Source of the DNA: Mesosutterella porci
Lineage (GTDB): Bacteria > Pseudomonadota > Gammaproteobacteria > Burkholderiales > Burkholderiaceae_F
Assembly: GCF_022134585.1 (NCBI RefSeq)
Contig: NZ_JAKNCT010000006.1
Coordinates: 62,001 to 126,000, forward strand
Direction: 5' to 3'
Length of the DNA stretch: 64,000 bases
Each line of letters starts with the position of its first letter. Positions within the stretch are counted from its first letter, which is position 1. Made by a program: the position numbers and the translations under genes. Positions 19,251 to 27,832 of the stretch are shown here, piece by piece. The notes beneath the pieces are model-generated. The model did not search any database, was not told where the DNA came from, and was given only the letters and a program-made list of their open reading frames with translations.

Positions 19251-19823
19251 ATGGATCATAGCAAGCTTGCCTCGACGCGCTGGCTCGAGTCTCAGAATGC
19301 GCTCACCAAGGGTGTGGCTGTTTTGTTTGGATCCCTGCTTTTGACTGCGGGCTCCTACATTACGGTGCCCATGGTTCCGGTGCCGATGACCATGCAGACT
19401 TTTGCCGTGATGGTGATTGGCGCGCTCTTTGGATGGAGGCTTGGAGGGCTGACCGTGGTTTGCTGGCTGCTGCAGGGTGCGCTGGGTTTGCCGGTGTTCG
19501 CTCCCGGAGCGGCGGGCGGAATCGCTCGCTTTTTCGGCCCGACGGGCGGGTACCTGCTGTCTTTCCCGCTGGCTGCCATGCTGACCGGCTGGCTGGTTTC
19601 CCGCGGTTGGGACGGCAGCCGCTTTATTAAAGGCTTTGCAGCGATGCTGGCGGGCAATCTTTTCGTCCTTGCTTTTGGCGGCCTCTGGCTGGCAGCGCTT
19701 GTCGGTCTGGAAAAAGGGATGGCTCTTGGAGTGACTCCCTTTATTGTCGGCGCTGTGACAAAGTCCGTGCTTGGTGCGGCTGTCCTTCTCGCGGTTTCAG
19801 CCAGGCGCTTTGACCGGCGCTGA
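19251..19823 (+). CDS. bioY: Biotin transporter BioY
   Basis: A 190-residue membrane protein with six helices, the substrate-binding S component of an ECF-type biotin importer. Family motifs are the tandem ITVPMVPVPMTMQTFAVM near helix 1-2, GALGLPVFAPGAAGG, and FFGPTGGYLLSF. No EcfA or EcfT genes are adjacent, so it either works alone, as reported for some BioY proteins, or borrows components encoded elsewhere. It has its own upstream gap of 200 bases and a terminator. The start codon sits after TGGAGAAAATAGAGA, a reasonable ribosome site. Confidence 0.92.
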   Translation: MDHSKLASTRWLESQNALTKGVAVLFGSLLLTAGSYITVPMVPVPMTMQTFAVMVIGALFGWRLGGLTVVCWLLQGALGLPVFAPGAAGGIARFFGPTGGYLLSFPLAAMLTGWLVSRGWDGSRFIKGFAAMLAGNLFVLAFGGLWLAALVGLEKGMALGVTPFIVGAVTKSVLGAAVLLAVSARRFDRR

Positions 19824-19875
19824 CGGTCAGCCTGCAGCGTCGCTGCAGGGGCGCTTTTAAGCTACCTTGTTCTGT

Positions 19876-19910
19876 AATCCCCGATTTTGGAAACATAGTC
19901 GGGGATTTTT
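19876..19910 (+). terminator. bioY terminator
   Basis: A nine-base stem AATCCCCGA / TCGGGGATT with a 14-base loop and a T tract, 52 bases after the bioY stop. Confidence 0.75.
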
Positions 19911-20168
19911 CATGGCTATGCCGGGAACGAGAGGCTGCCGGGCTGTGTTTAAAGCCGTCCCTGGGTGAATGGAACCGCAGGCGCAGGCGGGCCTGCTGGC
20001 GGGCCATGGGAGGTGAGACCGCCTGTTTAAGCGGTGGCTTTGCCAGACTGGCATCCTTTTTGGGCAAAAAAGCAACCGCTCCCGCTGTGGGCAGGATCGG
20101 CAGGCCTTTGACAGCGAAGCGGGAGGCCTGCGCGGCTCTTCCTCTCGTTGAAAGCCTGCCAGGGGCAG

Positions 20169-20209
20169 AAAAAATCCCGCAGAAACCTTTTTGACGGGGT
20201 TTCTGCGGG
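20169..20209 (-). terminator. Rubrerythrin terminator
   Basis: Read on the minus strand, CCCGCAGAAACC pairs perfectly with GGTTTCTGCGGG (12 bp) and is followed by ATTTTTT. It lies about 30 bases beyond the rubrerythrin stop. Confidence 0.85.
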
Positions 20210-20240
20210 AGGAGCGTTCAGTCTGTTATGACTCAGCCGC

Positions 20241-20783
20241 TCAGTAGTTCTCTTTTCTCACTTCGAAGAAACTGCGGGGGTGCGTGCAGACGGGGCAGAC
20301 TTCCGGAGCCTTCGTCCCGATCACAATGTGGCCGCAGTTGCGGCACTCCCAGACGGTGACGCCGCTTTTTTCAAAAACTTTTTTCTCTTCAACGTTTTTG
20401 AGCAGCTTGCGGTAACGCTCTTCGTGGTTTTTCTCGATGGCTGCGACGCCGCGGAAGCGGGCGGCCAGTTCCGGGAACCCTTCTTCATCAGCGTCGCGCG
20501 CCATCCGCTCGTACATATCAGTCCACTCGTAGTTTTCGCCTTCGGCCGCGGATTTCAGGTTCTCGGCCGTGTCGCCGAGGCCGCCGAGCTCCCTGAACCA
20601 GAGCTTGGCGTGAGCCATTTCGTTATCCGCGGTTTTTTGGAAAAGCGCGGCAATCTGCTCATAGCCGGCCTTTTTGGCCACGGAAGCAAAATAGGTGTAT
20701 TTGTTCCGAGCTTGAGATTCACCCGCAAAAGCCTCTAGAAGGTTTTTTTCAGTCTTGGTGCCTGCATACTTGCTGTTTGTCAT
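20241..20783 (-). CDS. Rubrerythrin
   Basis: A 180-residue cytosolic peroxide-scavenging protein. The N-terminal four-helix domain holds the di-iron ligands in [45 protein letters not shown]. The C-terminal rubredoxin-like knuckle binds a further iron through CRNCG and CPVC (about 15 residues apart). Rubrerythrin reduces hydrogen peroxide with electrons from rubredoxin-type donors and is typical of anaerobes and microaerophiles. I chose the ATG at 20783, which has AAGGATCC upstream. An in-frame start at 20834 would add a hydrophobic stub not seen in the family. Confidence 0.93.
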   Translation of the reverse strand: MTNSKYAGTKTEKNLLEAFAGESQARNKYTYFASVAKKAGYEQIAALFQKTADNEMAHAKLWFRELGGLGDTAENLKSAAEGENYEWTDMYERMARDADEEGFPELAARFRGVAAIEKNHEERYRKLLKNVEEKKVFEKSGVTVWECRNCGHIVIGTKAPEVCPVCTHPRSFFEVRKENY

Positions 20784-20866
20784 GCTGGGATCCTTATTAA
20801 AGTTAGCGTTGGTGAAAGCAGCTACTACAACCACAACCTCGATAGTCTATCCGAAGGCGTCAAGGC

Positions 20867-22051
20867 TCATGAGGCCCTGAAGGCTTCCGAGAGTGCAGTT
20901 CGAATGACCTGTTCGCTCGCCCGGTAGGAGCCCTGAACGAAACCGCCGCTGCCGCCGCCGCGGCCGTTGAGCCGCTGGTTGAGAGTTTTGCTCACGTCCC
21001 GCAGCTTCGGGTCATCGCTGTGGATCACGTAGTTGAAGGCGGGGCCTTCGGACTGGGGACCGGAGGGGGAAAGCACCGCGACGGCGCCTGCCTTGAAGCT
21101 TTCGGCAAGAAGGCCGCAGAATTTCCTGCACTCAAGCGGGGACAGCCCTTCCTCCACATCCACAAGCAGAGGGCCCTCTGCCCGCAGTGTGTCAGCCTTG
21201 AGGCGGAAATAGCGCTCATTGAGGGCCGCAATCCTCTCATCGCGTTCCTGCACTTCCTTCAGCACCTTGGCAACGCCCGCAGCCGTGGCGTTGGGTTTCA
21301 CGGAAAGAAGCTGGGAGACCTGGCGGGCCTGCTCGACTTTGAGCGTATAGTCGTGCAGGGCTCTGGCCCCGCAGACAAATTCGACCCGGGTGCCGCCGCG
21401 ATGCTTCATGGCTCCGAGGATCTTGAAGATTCCGACTTCGCTGGTGTTCCTGACATGCGTGCCGCAGCAGGCGCAGCGGTCAACTCCCGGAATGTCCACG
21501 ATGCGGACCCGGCCCTTCAGCTCCTTTTTGCTCCTGTAGTCCATTTGCGAAAGCGCTTCCGGACCGGGAAAGAGCGTTTGAACGCTGATTCCGGCCGCTA
21601 TGGCCTCGTTGGTTTCCTTTTCAAGCTGCCGCAGATCCTCTTCGCCGATGGGGCCGTTGAAATCCACTGTGATGACGTCCTGGTCCATATGGAATCCGAC
21701 GTTGTCGTATTTGAAGCGGCGGTGAACCAGTCCAGAGAACATATGCTCCCCCGTGTGGTTCTGCATGTTGTCAAAGCGGCGCGGCCAGTCCAGTTCAGCC
21801 TTGACGGTCATTCCGGGCGTGAGCGGGCGGTCTGAAAAGTGAATGATGACATCGCCGTTGCGGCGGACGTCATTGATCACGGCATCGCCGATTTTTCCAT
21901 GGTCGGCAGGCTGGCCGCCTCCCTCGGGATAAAAGGCGGTGTCGTTCAGGACGATCTCATAGCCCTTGCTGCCCTCGGTGCAGCTCACGACGACAGCTGA
22001 AAAGGAGCGGCAGTAGGGGTCCCGGTAAAACAGCTCATTCATGCTTTCCAT
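20867..22051 (-). CDS. Alanyl-tRNA editing protein (AlaX type) with DHHA1 domain
   Basis: A 394-residue free-standing relative of the editing half of alanyl-tRNA synthetase, which hydrolyses Ser- or Gly-tRNA(Ala). The N-terminal part includes DTAFYPEGGGQPADHG. The zinc and active-site motifs are HTGEH (H-x-x-x-H, about residue 97) and CACCGTHV (C-x-x-x-H, about residue 195). A short coiled coil (about residues 255-300) leads to a DHHA1 domain ending with the glycine-rich GRGGGSGGFVQGS, which binds the tRNA elbow. All key residues are present. It lies 83 bases upstream of rubrerythrin on the same strand but probably has its own transcript. Confidence 0.88.
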   Translation of the reverse strand: MESMNELFYRDPYCRSFSAVVVSCTEGSKGYEIVLNDTAFYPEGGGQPADHGKIGDAVINDVRRNGDVIIHFSDRPLTPGMTVKAELDWPRRFDNMQNHTGEHMFSGLVHRRFKYDNVGFHMDQDVITVDFNGPIGEEDLRQLEKETNEAIAAGISVQTLFPGPEALSQMDYRSKKELKGRVRIVDIPGVDRCACCGTHVRNTSEVGIFKILGAMKHRGGTRVEFVCGARALHDYTLKVEQARQVSQLLSVKPNATAAGVAKVLKEVQERDERIAALNERYFRLKADTLRAEGPLLVDVEEGLSPLECRKFCGLLAESFKAGAVAVLSPSGPQSEGPAFNYVIHSDDPKLRDVSKTLNQRLNGRGGGSGGFVQGSYRASEQVIRTALSEAFRAS

Positions 22052-22145
22052 GTTGCTCAGACTTCCCTGGTAAGAAAAAACATCCGCCGGCGAAGCCGGT
22101 TCGGTGCGGAAAGTTTACTGCGCCTGCCAAAGCCCGACGCGGGAC

Positions 22146-23042
22146 TCAGGCTTTCGGGAGAAGTGCGAGGAATTTTTTGAGAGAAGGGTCGGGGCAGCGC
22201 TCGTTCCATGCGGCGCAGATGATGAGCTCGAACCCGCTTTCCAACAGATGAACGGCGCGGACGGGCGCGGGCAGAGTTCTCGCGCAGCTTTCGGGCACGA
22301 GCGCCGAGCCCAGCCTGCAGCTCACAAATGCGATCTGGCGCGCGATGGAATCCACGGTGAACCGGATTCGGGGAGAAAAGCCGGCGGCTCGGAAGAACCC
22401 AGTGATTCGGTCCCCGTAGTCGGGGCTCTTGTCTCTGCCGGTCACAATCCAGTCCCGATCGGCCAGATCGCTCAGGCGGACGGAGGAGGCCGCGCAGACG
22501 GCGTCGGAGGACGGCACGATGAGCACGGGCTTTTCGCGCTGCAGCACCCGAAGCTTCAAGTTCTTGTTTTTGAATCTCTCGAAACGCCCGATAGCGAGGT
22601 GAAGCTCATTCTGGGCGAGCTTGTATTCAGCCTCGCAGGAGTCAATTTCCTCGGTGAAAACGGAGATATCAGGCAAAGCGTACGCCGCTTTCTCTAGGAT
22701 GCGAGGAACCATGTCCGTCATGGCTTCATAGACGGCGCCGATTCGGATCACGCCGCGGGTCTTCTCCGAGATGGTTCTGGCGGAATAGTCCAGCGCCTCG
22801 GCCTGGGAGATAAGCGCTTCAATTTCCGGCATGAGCGCTTCGCCCGCCGGGGTGAGTCTGACCCCGGTGCGGCCGCGGATGAGAAAGCGGACCCGCAGCC
22901 GGGACTCAAGCTCGTTGATCTGGGCAATGAGCGGCGGCTGCGAAATGGCAAGAAGCCGGGAGACGCGGCTGAAGCTGCCGCTGTCGGCAACTGCGGCAAG
23001 GATCAGCATCTGGCGGATCAGCCTGTAGTCGAATCGATGCAT
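22146..23042 (-). CDS. LysR-type regulator divergent from the porin
   Basis: A 298-residue LysR regulator. The winged helix-turn-helix is at residues 5-65 (FDYRLIRQMLILAAVADSGS, then AISQPPLIAQINELE), followed by a periplasmic-binding-like effector domain from about residue 92 (GVIRIGAVYEAM). It is divergent from the porin gene with a 160-base gap, so the porin is the likely target. It is closely similar, in the N-terminal 130 residues, to the second LysR at 27939-28853. The effector is unknown. Confidence 0.88.
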   Translation of the reverse strand: MHRFDYRLIRQMLILAAVADSGSFSRVSRLLAISQPPLIAQINELESRLRVRFLIRGRTGVRLTPAGEALMPEIEALISQAEALDYSARTISEKTRGVIRIGAVYEAMTDMVPRILEKAAYALPDISVFTEEIDSCEAEYKLAQNELHLAIGRFERFKNKNLKLRVLQREKPVLIVPSSDAVCAASSVRLSDLADRDWIVTGRDKSPDYGDRITGFFRAAGFSPRIRFTVDSIARQIAFVSCRLGSALVPESCARTLPAPVRAVHLLESGFELIICAAWNERCPDPSLKKFLALLPKA

Positions 23043-23131
23043 GAGTGGTTTTCAGCTGAGAAAGCAGGTCAGCTCATTTTCAGGCCCGGCCGTCGCCTTG
23101 GCAAGGGCTTCCCCGCTGGGCCTGCGTTCGG

Positions 23132-23160
23132 TTGAAAATGAAAGTAATTTTCATTAATAT
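23132..23160 (+). promoter_or_regulatory. Porin promoter with an operator filling the spacer
   Basis: TTGAAA (23132-23137), a spacer of exactly 17 bases, and TAATAT (23155-23160) make a near-consensus sigma-70 promoter. The spacer region 23137-23155 is itself a 19-base inverted repeat of 9-1-9 form, AATGAAAGT-A-ATTTTCATT, matching at 8 of 9 positions. A dimeric repressor (a Fur-like layout, or the divergent LysR protein) bound there would block polymerase. Confidence 0.65.
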
Positions 23161-23201
23161 TTGTTTCGCTGCAATTTTCGTTTAATAAAAAAGGCAGAAA
23201 C

Positions 23202-24329
23202 ATGAAGAAGACTTTGCTAGCCGCAGCGATGCTTGCGGCTTTTTCGGGCGCCGCATCAGCCGCTTCGGTGACGCTCTACGGCACGATCGACACCGGGCTG
23301 CTGTATCAGCACCAGAAGGCCGACGGCATGGACTCGACTAATACCGTTAGCATGGAAACAGGGCAGAAAGACACTTCCGTCTGGGGATTGACGGGCAGTG
23401 AGAAGATTGGGGATGCAGAGGTGTCCTTCAAGCTCGAGAATTCCTTCAACTCGGATGACGGCACCCGCACGGACGACCGGCTCTTTGACCGCGAGGCTCA
23501 GGTTTCGGTCTCCGGACGCTACGGCACTTTGTCGGCGGGCCGCCTGGGCGCGCTTTCGGCCGCGGTGGGAACCTATGACATGGTATATCTCGTGGGCGAC
23601 GCCTACGACGGCGGCGACGGGGACGCCTTCGGCCTGGCCGCGGCGCCCACTCTGGACAACGCCCTTGCTTACCAGACTCCTTCGTTCGCCGGTTTCAAGG
23701 CGACACTCATGTATTCCTTTAACGCCGACCAGGTGTCCAACAGCAGCCGCGAGAATACCTCGATGGTGGACCGCTACTTCGGCGGTGCCATCAATTACGA
23801 GAAGGGCAATTTTCAGGCTGTCCTCGCTTACGAATATCTGAACCGCGCGAGTGCGGGCGACGCCGCCTCTCCTCTTTCGAAGAATGGCCAGCTCGTCAAT
23901 CTAGGTTTCAACTACAACTTTGAAAACGTGGCCCAGGTCTTCCTGCTCGGGCAGTACTTCAAGGGCTGGGATCTGTCTGCGGCAGGAGGCGAATCCCTCA
24001 CCGACAGCTACGGCGTCGATGCGGATGACGTGCTGGGCGCCTATGACAAGGGGCTTGAGGGCTGGGGAGCGCATCTCGGTGCGATTTTCCCGGTGGCAGG
24101 CGGCGATCTTACGGGCGCCCTCTACTACGTGGACTCCAAGGCGAAGTCCTCCCAGGGGCTGAAAGACGCGGATCTCACCTACTTCGGCGCTTCGGTCCGC
24201 TATTCCTACCCGCTGTCGAAGCGGACCTCGATCTACGCCGGCGCCCGCTACAGCCAGGCCAAGGCGAAGGACTTCGATGCCAAGCTGCAGACGACTTCCG
24301 TCTACACCGGGCTGTCGCACTCCTTCTGA
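23202..24329 (+). CDS. Outer-membrane general porin (betaproteobacterial type)
   Basis: A 375-residue trimeric 16-strand beta-barrel precursor. The signal peptide MKKTLLAAAMLAAFSGAASA is cleaved after residue 20, and the mature protein starts ASVTLYGTIDTGLLY, the standard opening of betaproteobacterial porins. The loop GRLGALSAAVGTYDM, corresponding to the constriction L3 region, and the C-terminal GLSHSF with a final Phe (a Bam recognition signal) complete the pattern. It allows small hydrophilic solutes through the outer membrane. A strong promoter with an operator lies upstream and a strong terminator downstream, so it is transcribed singly. Confidence 0.93.
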   Translation: MKKTLLAAAMLAAFSGAASAASVTLYGTIDTGLLYQHQKADGMDSTNTVSMETGQKDTSVWGLTGSEKIGDAEVSFKLENSFNSDDGTRTDDRLFDREAQVSVSGRYGTLSAGRLGALSAAVGTYDMVYLVGDAYDGGDGDAFGLAAAPTLDNALAYQTPSFAGFKATLMYSFNADQVSNSSRENTSMVDRYFGGAINYEKGNFQAVLAYEYLNRASAGDAASPLSKNGQLVNLGFNYNFENVAQVFLLGQYFKGWDLSAAGGESLTDSYGVDADDVLGAYDKGLEGWGAHLGAIFPVAGGDLTGALYYVDSKAKSSQGLKDADLTYFGASVRYSYPLSKRTSIYAGARYSQAKAKDFDAKLQTTSVYTGLSHSF

Positions 24330-24362
24330 GGCAGCCTGAAGTCTGATCAACGGACTTTTTGA

Positions 24363-24394
24363 GCCCCCTGCGAAGTTTTTTCGCAGGGGGCGTT
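24363..24394 (+). terminator. Porin terminator
   Basis: A perfect 12-bp stem GCCCCCTGCGAA / TTCGCAGGGGGC with a 5-base GTTTT loop, followed by GTTT, 33 bases after the porin stop. Confidence 0.85.
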
Positions 24395-24471
24395 TAAATA
24401 TGGGAAAATACAGCCGCCCGGCAGTCCGCCGGGATTTTTTTGGCGTTTGAGGACTGGTCGCAGGGGGCGGC

Positions 24472-25743
24472 ATGGCAGAAGGTGCGTTGGAGAGTCTTAA
24501 GCAGCGCGATTTTGAGGAGCCGCTGCCGCCCGGCATGCAGATGCCGGTGCCGGAGGCGGACTCGCCCGAGCGCCGCGCGGTCGTTCAGTCTGTGGCCGCG
24601 GGGCCTTCCTACGCCGCCCTCAGCTTCTCGCGGCTTCTTGGTACGGGCGCTCCGCTTGCTTCCTGCGGCAGGGTCTTGCCCAGCCTCACGGGCATCGAGG
24701 ATTTTCTTGTGACGCCTGGCGGCGAGCGCATCCCTGTGCGCTACGCCGTGGTCGAGTCCGAGAGGCTCATATCAAGGCCGGTGTCCGAGGATCTCTTCTC
24801 CCCGGGCCGGAGCCTTTACTCTGCGGAGCTGCCGCTTCTCGTGGTTTCCGGATTCCTCAGAGCCGTGGGGCTTGATGAGGCTTACCGCGGTGGCAGGGCG
24901 GAGGACTACCGCAGGCGGCTTCTTGAGGATGCGGGGTTCCTGGGCGTTTCAGCCCGCAGGACAAGGACGCTGCACCGCCCCGTGCTCGTCAGGCTGATGC
25001 CTGCGGAGCGGGTTTCACCTGCGCTTTCCCTTCTGGGCAACGAACCCGCGTTCCAGCTCGAGCCGCTGCCGGAGGAGCAGGCCGCTCCGATTTCCGCCCA
25101 GCCGGAGTTTCCGACGCAGAGCGCGCCGGCCCGTCCCATTCCCACGCTCTGGCTGGAGGACGACGGACGGCCCTCGCTCGCATCTTATCTGGAATTTATA
25201 CGCCGGCGCGCAGTCGGCGATCAGGCCGGCTGCTGGGACGCGGTGGGACTGCCGCGGACCTGGGTCTGCGAGTCTTTCAGGAGAACTGAGCTTCTGTCGG
25301 CCTTCGGAGAATCGGTGGAGCCGCTGCTCAACGCGGCAGTTAAAAGCGGGGAGCTTTCAAGGGTGGCGGACGCCATGCTCGCGGCCGTTCCGCTGGCTCA
25401 GGGGCTTGAAAGGGCCGGCGTTACGGCGCTGACGAGCCTGTTTTCAGAGGCAGCCTCCTATGCGGTCTGCGCCACGGGCCGCGGTGTGCCTTTGCTTGAA
25501 AAGCTCCGGCAGGGCGAGCTCACGGTTTCGCTGCCGGCCCAGTACTGGCTGTTTCATGCCGCCTCTTCGGGGCGGGAGGAAAAAAAGGACTACAGAGCCT
25601 GTCTGAGGCGGCTCGAGGAAACCCTCTCCCGGCGTTCAACGAGACGTGCGAGGCACCTGCTCGCTCAGAAGGTGGCAGAAAATTTTGCCTTCTGGCTGAT
25701 CAGCGCGGTTCCGGCCCGGATGCAGGCGTTTTATCGGGGATGA
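24472..25743 (+). CDS. Reduced DdrB/ParB-like domain protein of phage-polyprotein type
   Basis: A 423-residue protein of uncertain function. Residues 79-103 (VTPGGERIPVRYAVVESERL...) and 122-176 (LLVVSGFLRAVGLDEAYRG, GRAEDYRRRL, HRPVLVRLMP) follow, in order, the ddrB-ParB domain found in large phage and ICE proteins, whose usual form is VRY.VVEA..L, then SGNGR..AL..AY..G.AE.YR..L and PVLVR. The conserved GNGR is GFLR here (127-130). The usual QPRDRSR segment between the blocks is missing. The C-terminal 230 residues resemble the helical tail of the same phage proteins (EAA......R.G...LEKLRQGEL). The start has GGGGGCGG upstream. No phage genes are nearby, so this may be a domesticated remnant. 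The function is unknown. Confidence 0.55.
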   Translation: MAEGALESLKQRDFEEPLPPGMQMPVPEADSPERRAVVQSVAAGPSYAALSFSRLLGTGAPLASCGRVLPSLTGIEDFLVTPGGERIPVRYAVVESERLISRPVSEDLFSPGRSLYSAELPLLVVSGFLRAVGLDEAYRGGRAEDYRRRLLEDAGFLGVSARRTRTLHRPVLVRLMPAERVSPALSLLGNEPAFQLEPLPEEQAAPISAQPEFPTQSAPARPIPTLWLEDDGRPSLASYLEFIRRRAVGDQAGCWDAVGLPRTWVCESFRRTELLSAFGESVEPLLNAAVKSGELSRVADAMLAAVPLAQGLERAGVTALTSLFSEAASYAVCATGRGVPLLEKLRQGELTVSLPAQYWLFHAASSGREEKKDYRACLRRLEETLSRRSTRRARHLLAQKVAENFAFWLISAVPARMQAFYRG

Positions 25744-25837
25744 AAGCCTTGGAGTTCCGTGTCAAGGTCCGGGGGCCGTGAATTCCTGTTTTTGCATTAC
25801 TATGTACTTAAAGCCTGCAAAGGGCGGAGAGGAAAAA

Positions 25838-26425
25838 ATGGCAAATTACATGAAGCACATTAAGCCGGTCGATTTGAATGAAGGCACTCTGAGGCTGCTC
25901 AACCTGGGCGAGACTATCGTGATTTCAGCCTCCGACGGGAAGGAGACGGACGCCATGACTGCGGCCTGGTGCTGCAATCTGGACATGAATCCTACGAAGC
26001 TCACGGTTGTTCTTGACAAGTCGCACAAAACGCGCGAGATACTAGAGCGGCAGCCCAAGGGGGAGTTCATCATTCAGATCCCGAATGTGAAGACGGCTCC
26101 CGTCGCCTTTGCCCTGGGTTCTGTGTCCGCTCACGATGATCCGGACAAGCTTGAGCACTGCGGCGCGAAGTTCTTTGATCCGGAAGGACTCGGGCGCCCG
26201 TTCCTCAAGGGCTGCAACGCCTGGATCGTTTGCCGTCTGATTCCCGAGCCTCAGAATCAGAAAAAATATGATCTGTTCATTGGCGAAGCGGTGGCGGCCT
26301 GGGCAGACGACCGGGTGTTTGACGGCCGGCACTGGCATTTCCGGCAGGCCGGCCGCGCCTGGCGCACGATTCATTATGTGCAGGGCGGGCGCTTCTACAT
26401 GATCGGCAAGGGCTTTGATCTCTGA
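25838..26425 (+). CDS. Flavin reductase-like (FMN-binding split-barrel) protein
   Basis: A 195-residue protein of the flavin reductase/FMN-binding family. The pattern ISASDGKETDAMTAAWCCNLDMNPTKL, the following TREILERQPKGEFIIQIP and GSVSAHDDPDKLEH match the fold that binds FMN and passes electrons from NAD(P)H. I chose the ATG at 25838 because GGAGAGG precedes it and the family's start follows directly. An in-frame start at 25778 adds a Cys-rich segment not seen in the family. The partner enzyme is unknown. The 95-base gap upstream gives it its own transcript or a loose link to the preceding gene. Confidence 0.82.
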   Translation: MANYMKHIKPVDLNEGTLRLLNLGETIVISASDGKETDAMTAAWCCNLDMNPTKLTVVLDKSHKTREILERQPKGEFIIQIPNVKTAPVAFALGSVSAHDDPDKLEHCGAKFFDPEGLGRPFLKGCNAWIVCRLIPEPQNQKKYDLFIGEAVAAWADDRVFDGRHWHFRQAGRAWRTIHYVQGGRFYMIGKGFDL

Positions 26426-26440
26426 GTGATCTCAGAGCTT

Positions 26441-26467
26441 CAGCCAGGATCCGTGCGATCCTGGCTG
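26441..26467 (+). terminator. Stem-loop after the flavin reductase gene, without U tract
   Basis: A perfect 11-bp stem CAGCCAGGATC / GATCCTGGCTG with a 5-base loop, 15 bases after the stop. There is no T run, so it may stabilise the 3' end or act with Rho rather than terminate alone. Confidence 0.4.
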
Positions 26468-26548
26468 AGGTCTCAGTGATTCAGTCTAAGCAATATTATT
26501 TTTATCAGATTTTTCACCGGAGAAGTCCGTTTCAGAGGGTGGATTCTC

Positions 26549-27832
26549 ATGCTGCGCCGTTTTGCGTTTCGAAATTTCCGTTCCTACAGCAAGGATGCGA
26601 AATTGGTTCTGACCGCGTCCTCCCGGCTGCCGGAGGCCAGGGAAGGTCATGCGCTCAGCCGCTCGGGCGTGCTGCCTGTTGCGGCCCTGTTCGGAGGCAA
26701 CGGCAGCGGGAAGTCCAACCTGATTCGGGCGCTAGCCGTGGCAGTTGAGGGAGCGCGCGGCGAAGGGCGCTTCCAGTACCCGGTGGCCGAGCCCAGCCTT
26801 TTGTGCGAGGGGGATGAAGCCGGGGAATCGGGCTTTGATCTCGAGCTGGACGCCCCTGCCGGGAGCCGCTACCGCTACGGGCTCAGTCTGGATGCGAAGG
26901 GCGTCTGCGCTGAAAGCCTGGAGGTGAAGGAGCGCGGCGGCTGGGAGCTTGTTTTCTCCAGGTCCGACGATGCGCTTGAGCTCAGCGGGCTCACGCCGGC
27001 TGCGGCTCAGGCGGCGCTTTCCGGCGTGATCCGCCGCGAGACGATGGTGTCCGCTCTCTCCTCCGTCCGGGATCCCAGAATTCGAGGCTTCCGCGAACTG
27101 CTGGGAGGCTTCCGTTTTGTGAATTCGGAGGAAGGTGTGGAGCTGCCGACGGATTTTGGGAGGCGCCTGCGCACGCTGCAGGCCCGCTCGAATCTCGCGA
27201 AGTTCCTCGCTTCGTTTGACGCTTCCGTCACCGGCTGCGGCCTTGAGCCGGCTCAGGTCGGACAGAAGGCCGCCCGTCTCCTGATCAGGCACGGCACTGG
27301 CGCGGCCGGGCGGGATCTGCAGCTGCCGGTGACCGAGGAGTCGGCCGGCACCCGGCGCATGGTGTCGCTTTACTTTGTGCTCAGCGATGTCCTGCAGCGC
27401 GGAGGCGTCCTGGTGGCCGACGGGCTGAACGTCGGCCTTCATCCGCTGCTCACCCGCGAGATCGCGCGGCTGTTTGCAAGCGCGCAGGACAATCCCCGGG
27501 GGGCGCAGCTTTTGTTTTCGACCCAGGACTCCTCGCTTCTGGGCTTCAAGGAGCTCCGCCGCGATGAAATCTGGCTTGTTGAGAAGTCGCCGAAAGGAGT
27601 CTCTTCATTGAAGCGACTTGTGCGCAGCAGGAGCGGGCGCAAGCCCCGGGCCTCCAAGCTTGAGAAGGCCTATCTTACGGGCAGGCTCGGAGGAACACAG
27701 GCTGTAAAGGAGCTGCCTCTGCCGAATCTGCCGGGCAGCCGGCCCGCCCGGCCGAATCCCTCCCCGGAGCTCAAGGACTCGGTCATTCTGGTGGATGAGG
27801 ACACCTTCCGAAAAATCACCGGACGCAAATAA
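26549..27832 (+). CDS. AAA15-family ATPase (RloA-like) with altered Walker B
   Basis: A 427-residue ABC-type ATPase of the AAA15/AAA_21 family, relatives of which occur in abortive-infection pairs such as RloA-RloB. Walker A is LFGGNGSGKSN (residues 48-57). The family's signature ESxGT.R is ESAGTRRM (about 269). The Walker B/D-loop VLVADGLNVGLHP (about 287-299) has Gly where the catalytic Glu normally follows Asp. The later LLFSTQDSSLL, DEIWLVEK and LEKAYLTGRLGG match the family's end. No RloB-like nuclease partner is encoded next to it. It is flanked by a flavin reductase and a LysR gene. The function (defence, or signalling) is not settled. Confidence 0.7.
   Translation: MLRRFAFRNFRSYSKDAKLVLTASSRLPEAREGHALSRSGVLPVAALFGGNGSGKSNLIRALAVAVEGARGEGRFQYPVAEPSLLCEGDEAGESGFDLELDAPAGSRYRYGLSLDAKGVCAESLEVKERGGWELVFSRSDDALELSGLTPAAAQAALSGVIRRETMVSALSSVRDPRIRGFRELLGGFRFVNSEEGVELPTDFGRRLRTLQARSNLAKFLASFDASVTGCGLEPAQVGQKAARLLIRHGTGAAGRDLQLPVTEESAGTRRMVSLYFVLSDVLQRGGVLVADGLNVGLHPLLTREIARLFASAQDNPRGAQLLFSTQDSSLLGFKELRRDEIWLVEKSPKGVSSLKRLVRSRSGRKPRASKLEKAYLTGRLGGTQAVKELPLPNLPGSRPARPNPSPELKDSVILVDEDTFRKITGRK

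Larger units (their letters stand above)
19824..20240. other. Non-coding gap with two terminators
   Basis: The gap between convergent bioY and rubrerythrin genes. It holds the bioY terminator (19876-19910) and the rubrerythrin terminator (20169-20209). The 250 bases between them contain open frames but none with a ribosome site or recognisable product, and I see no RNA gene. Confidence 0.6.

Noticed and set aside
22104-22697. 197-residue plus-strand frame inside the LysR gene
   Set aside because: Antisense to a well supported regulator. The product is Gly/Arg-rich without any family pattern.
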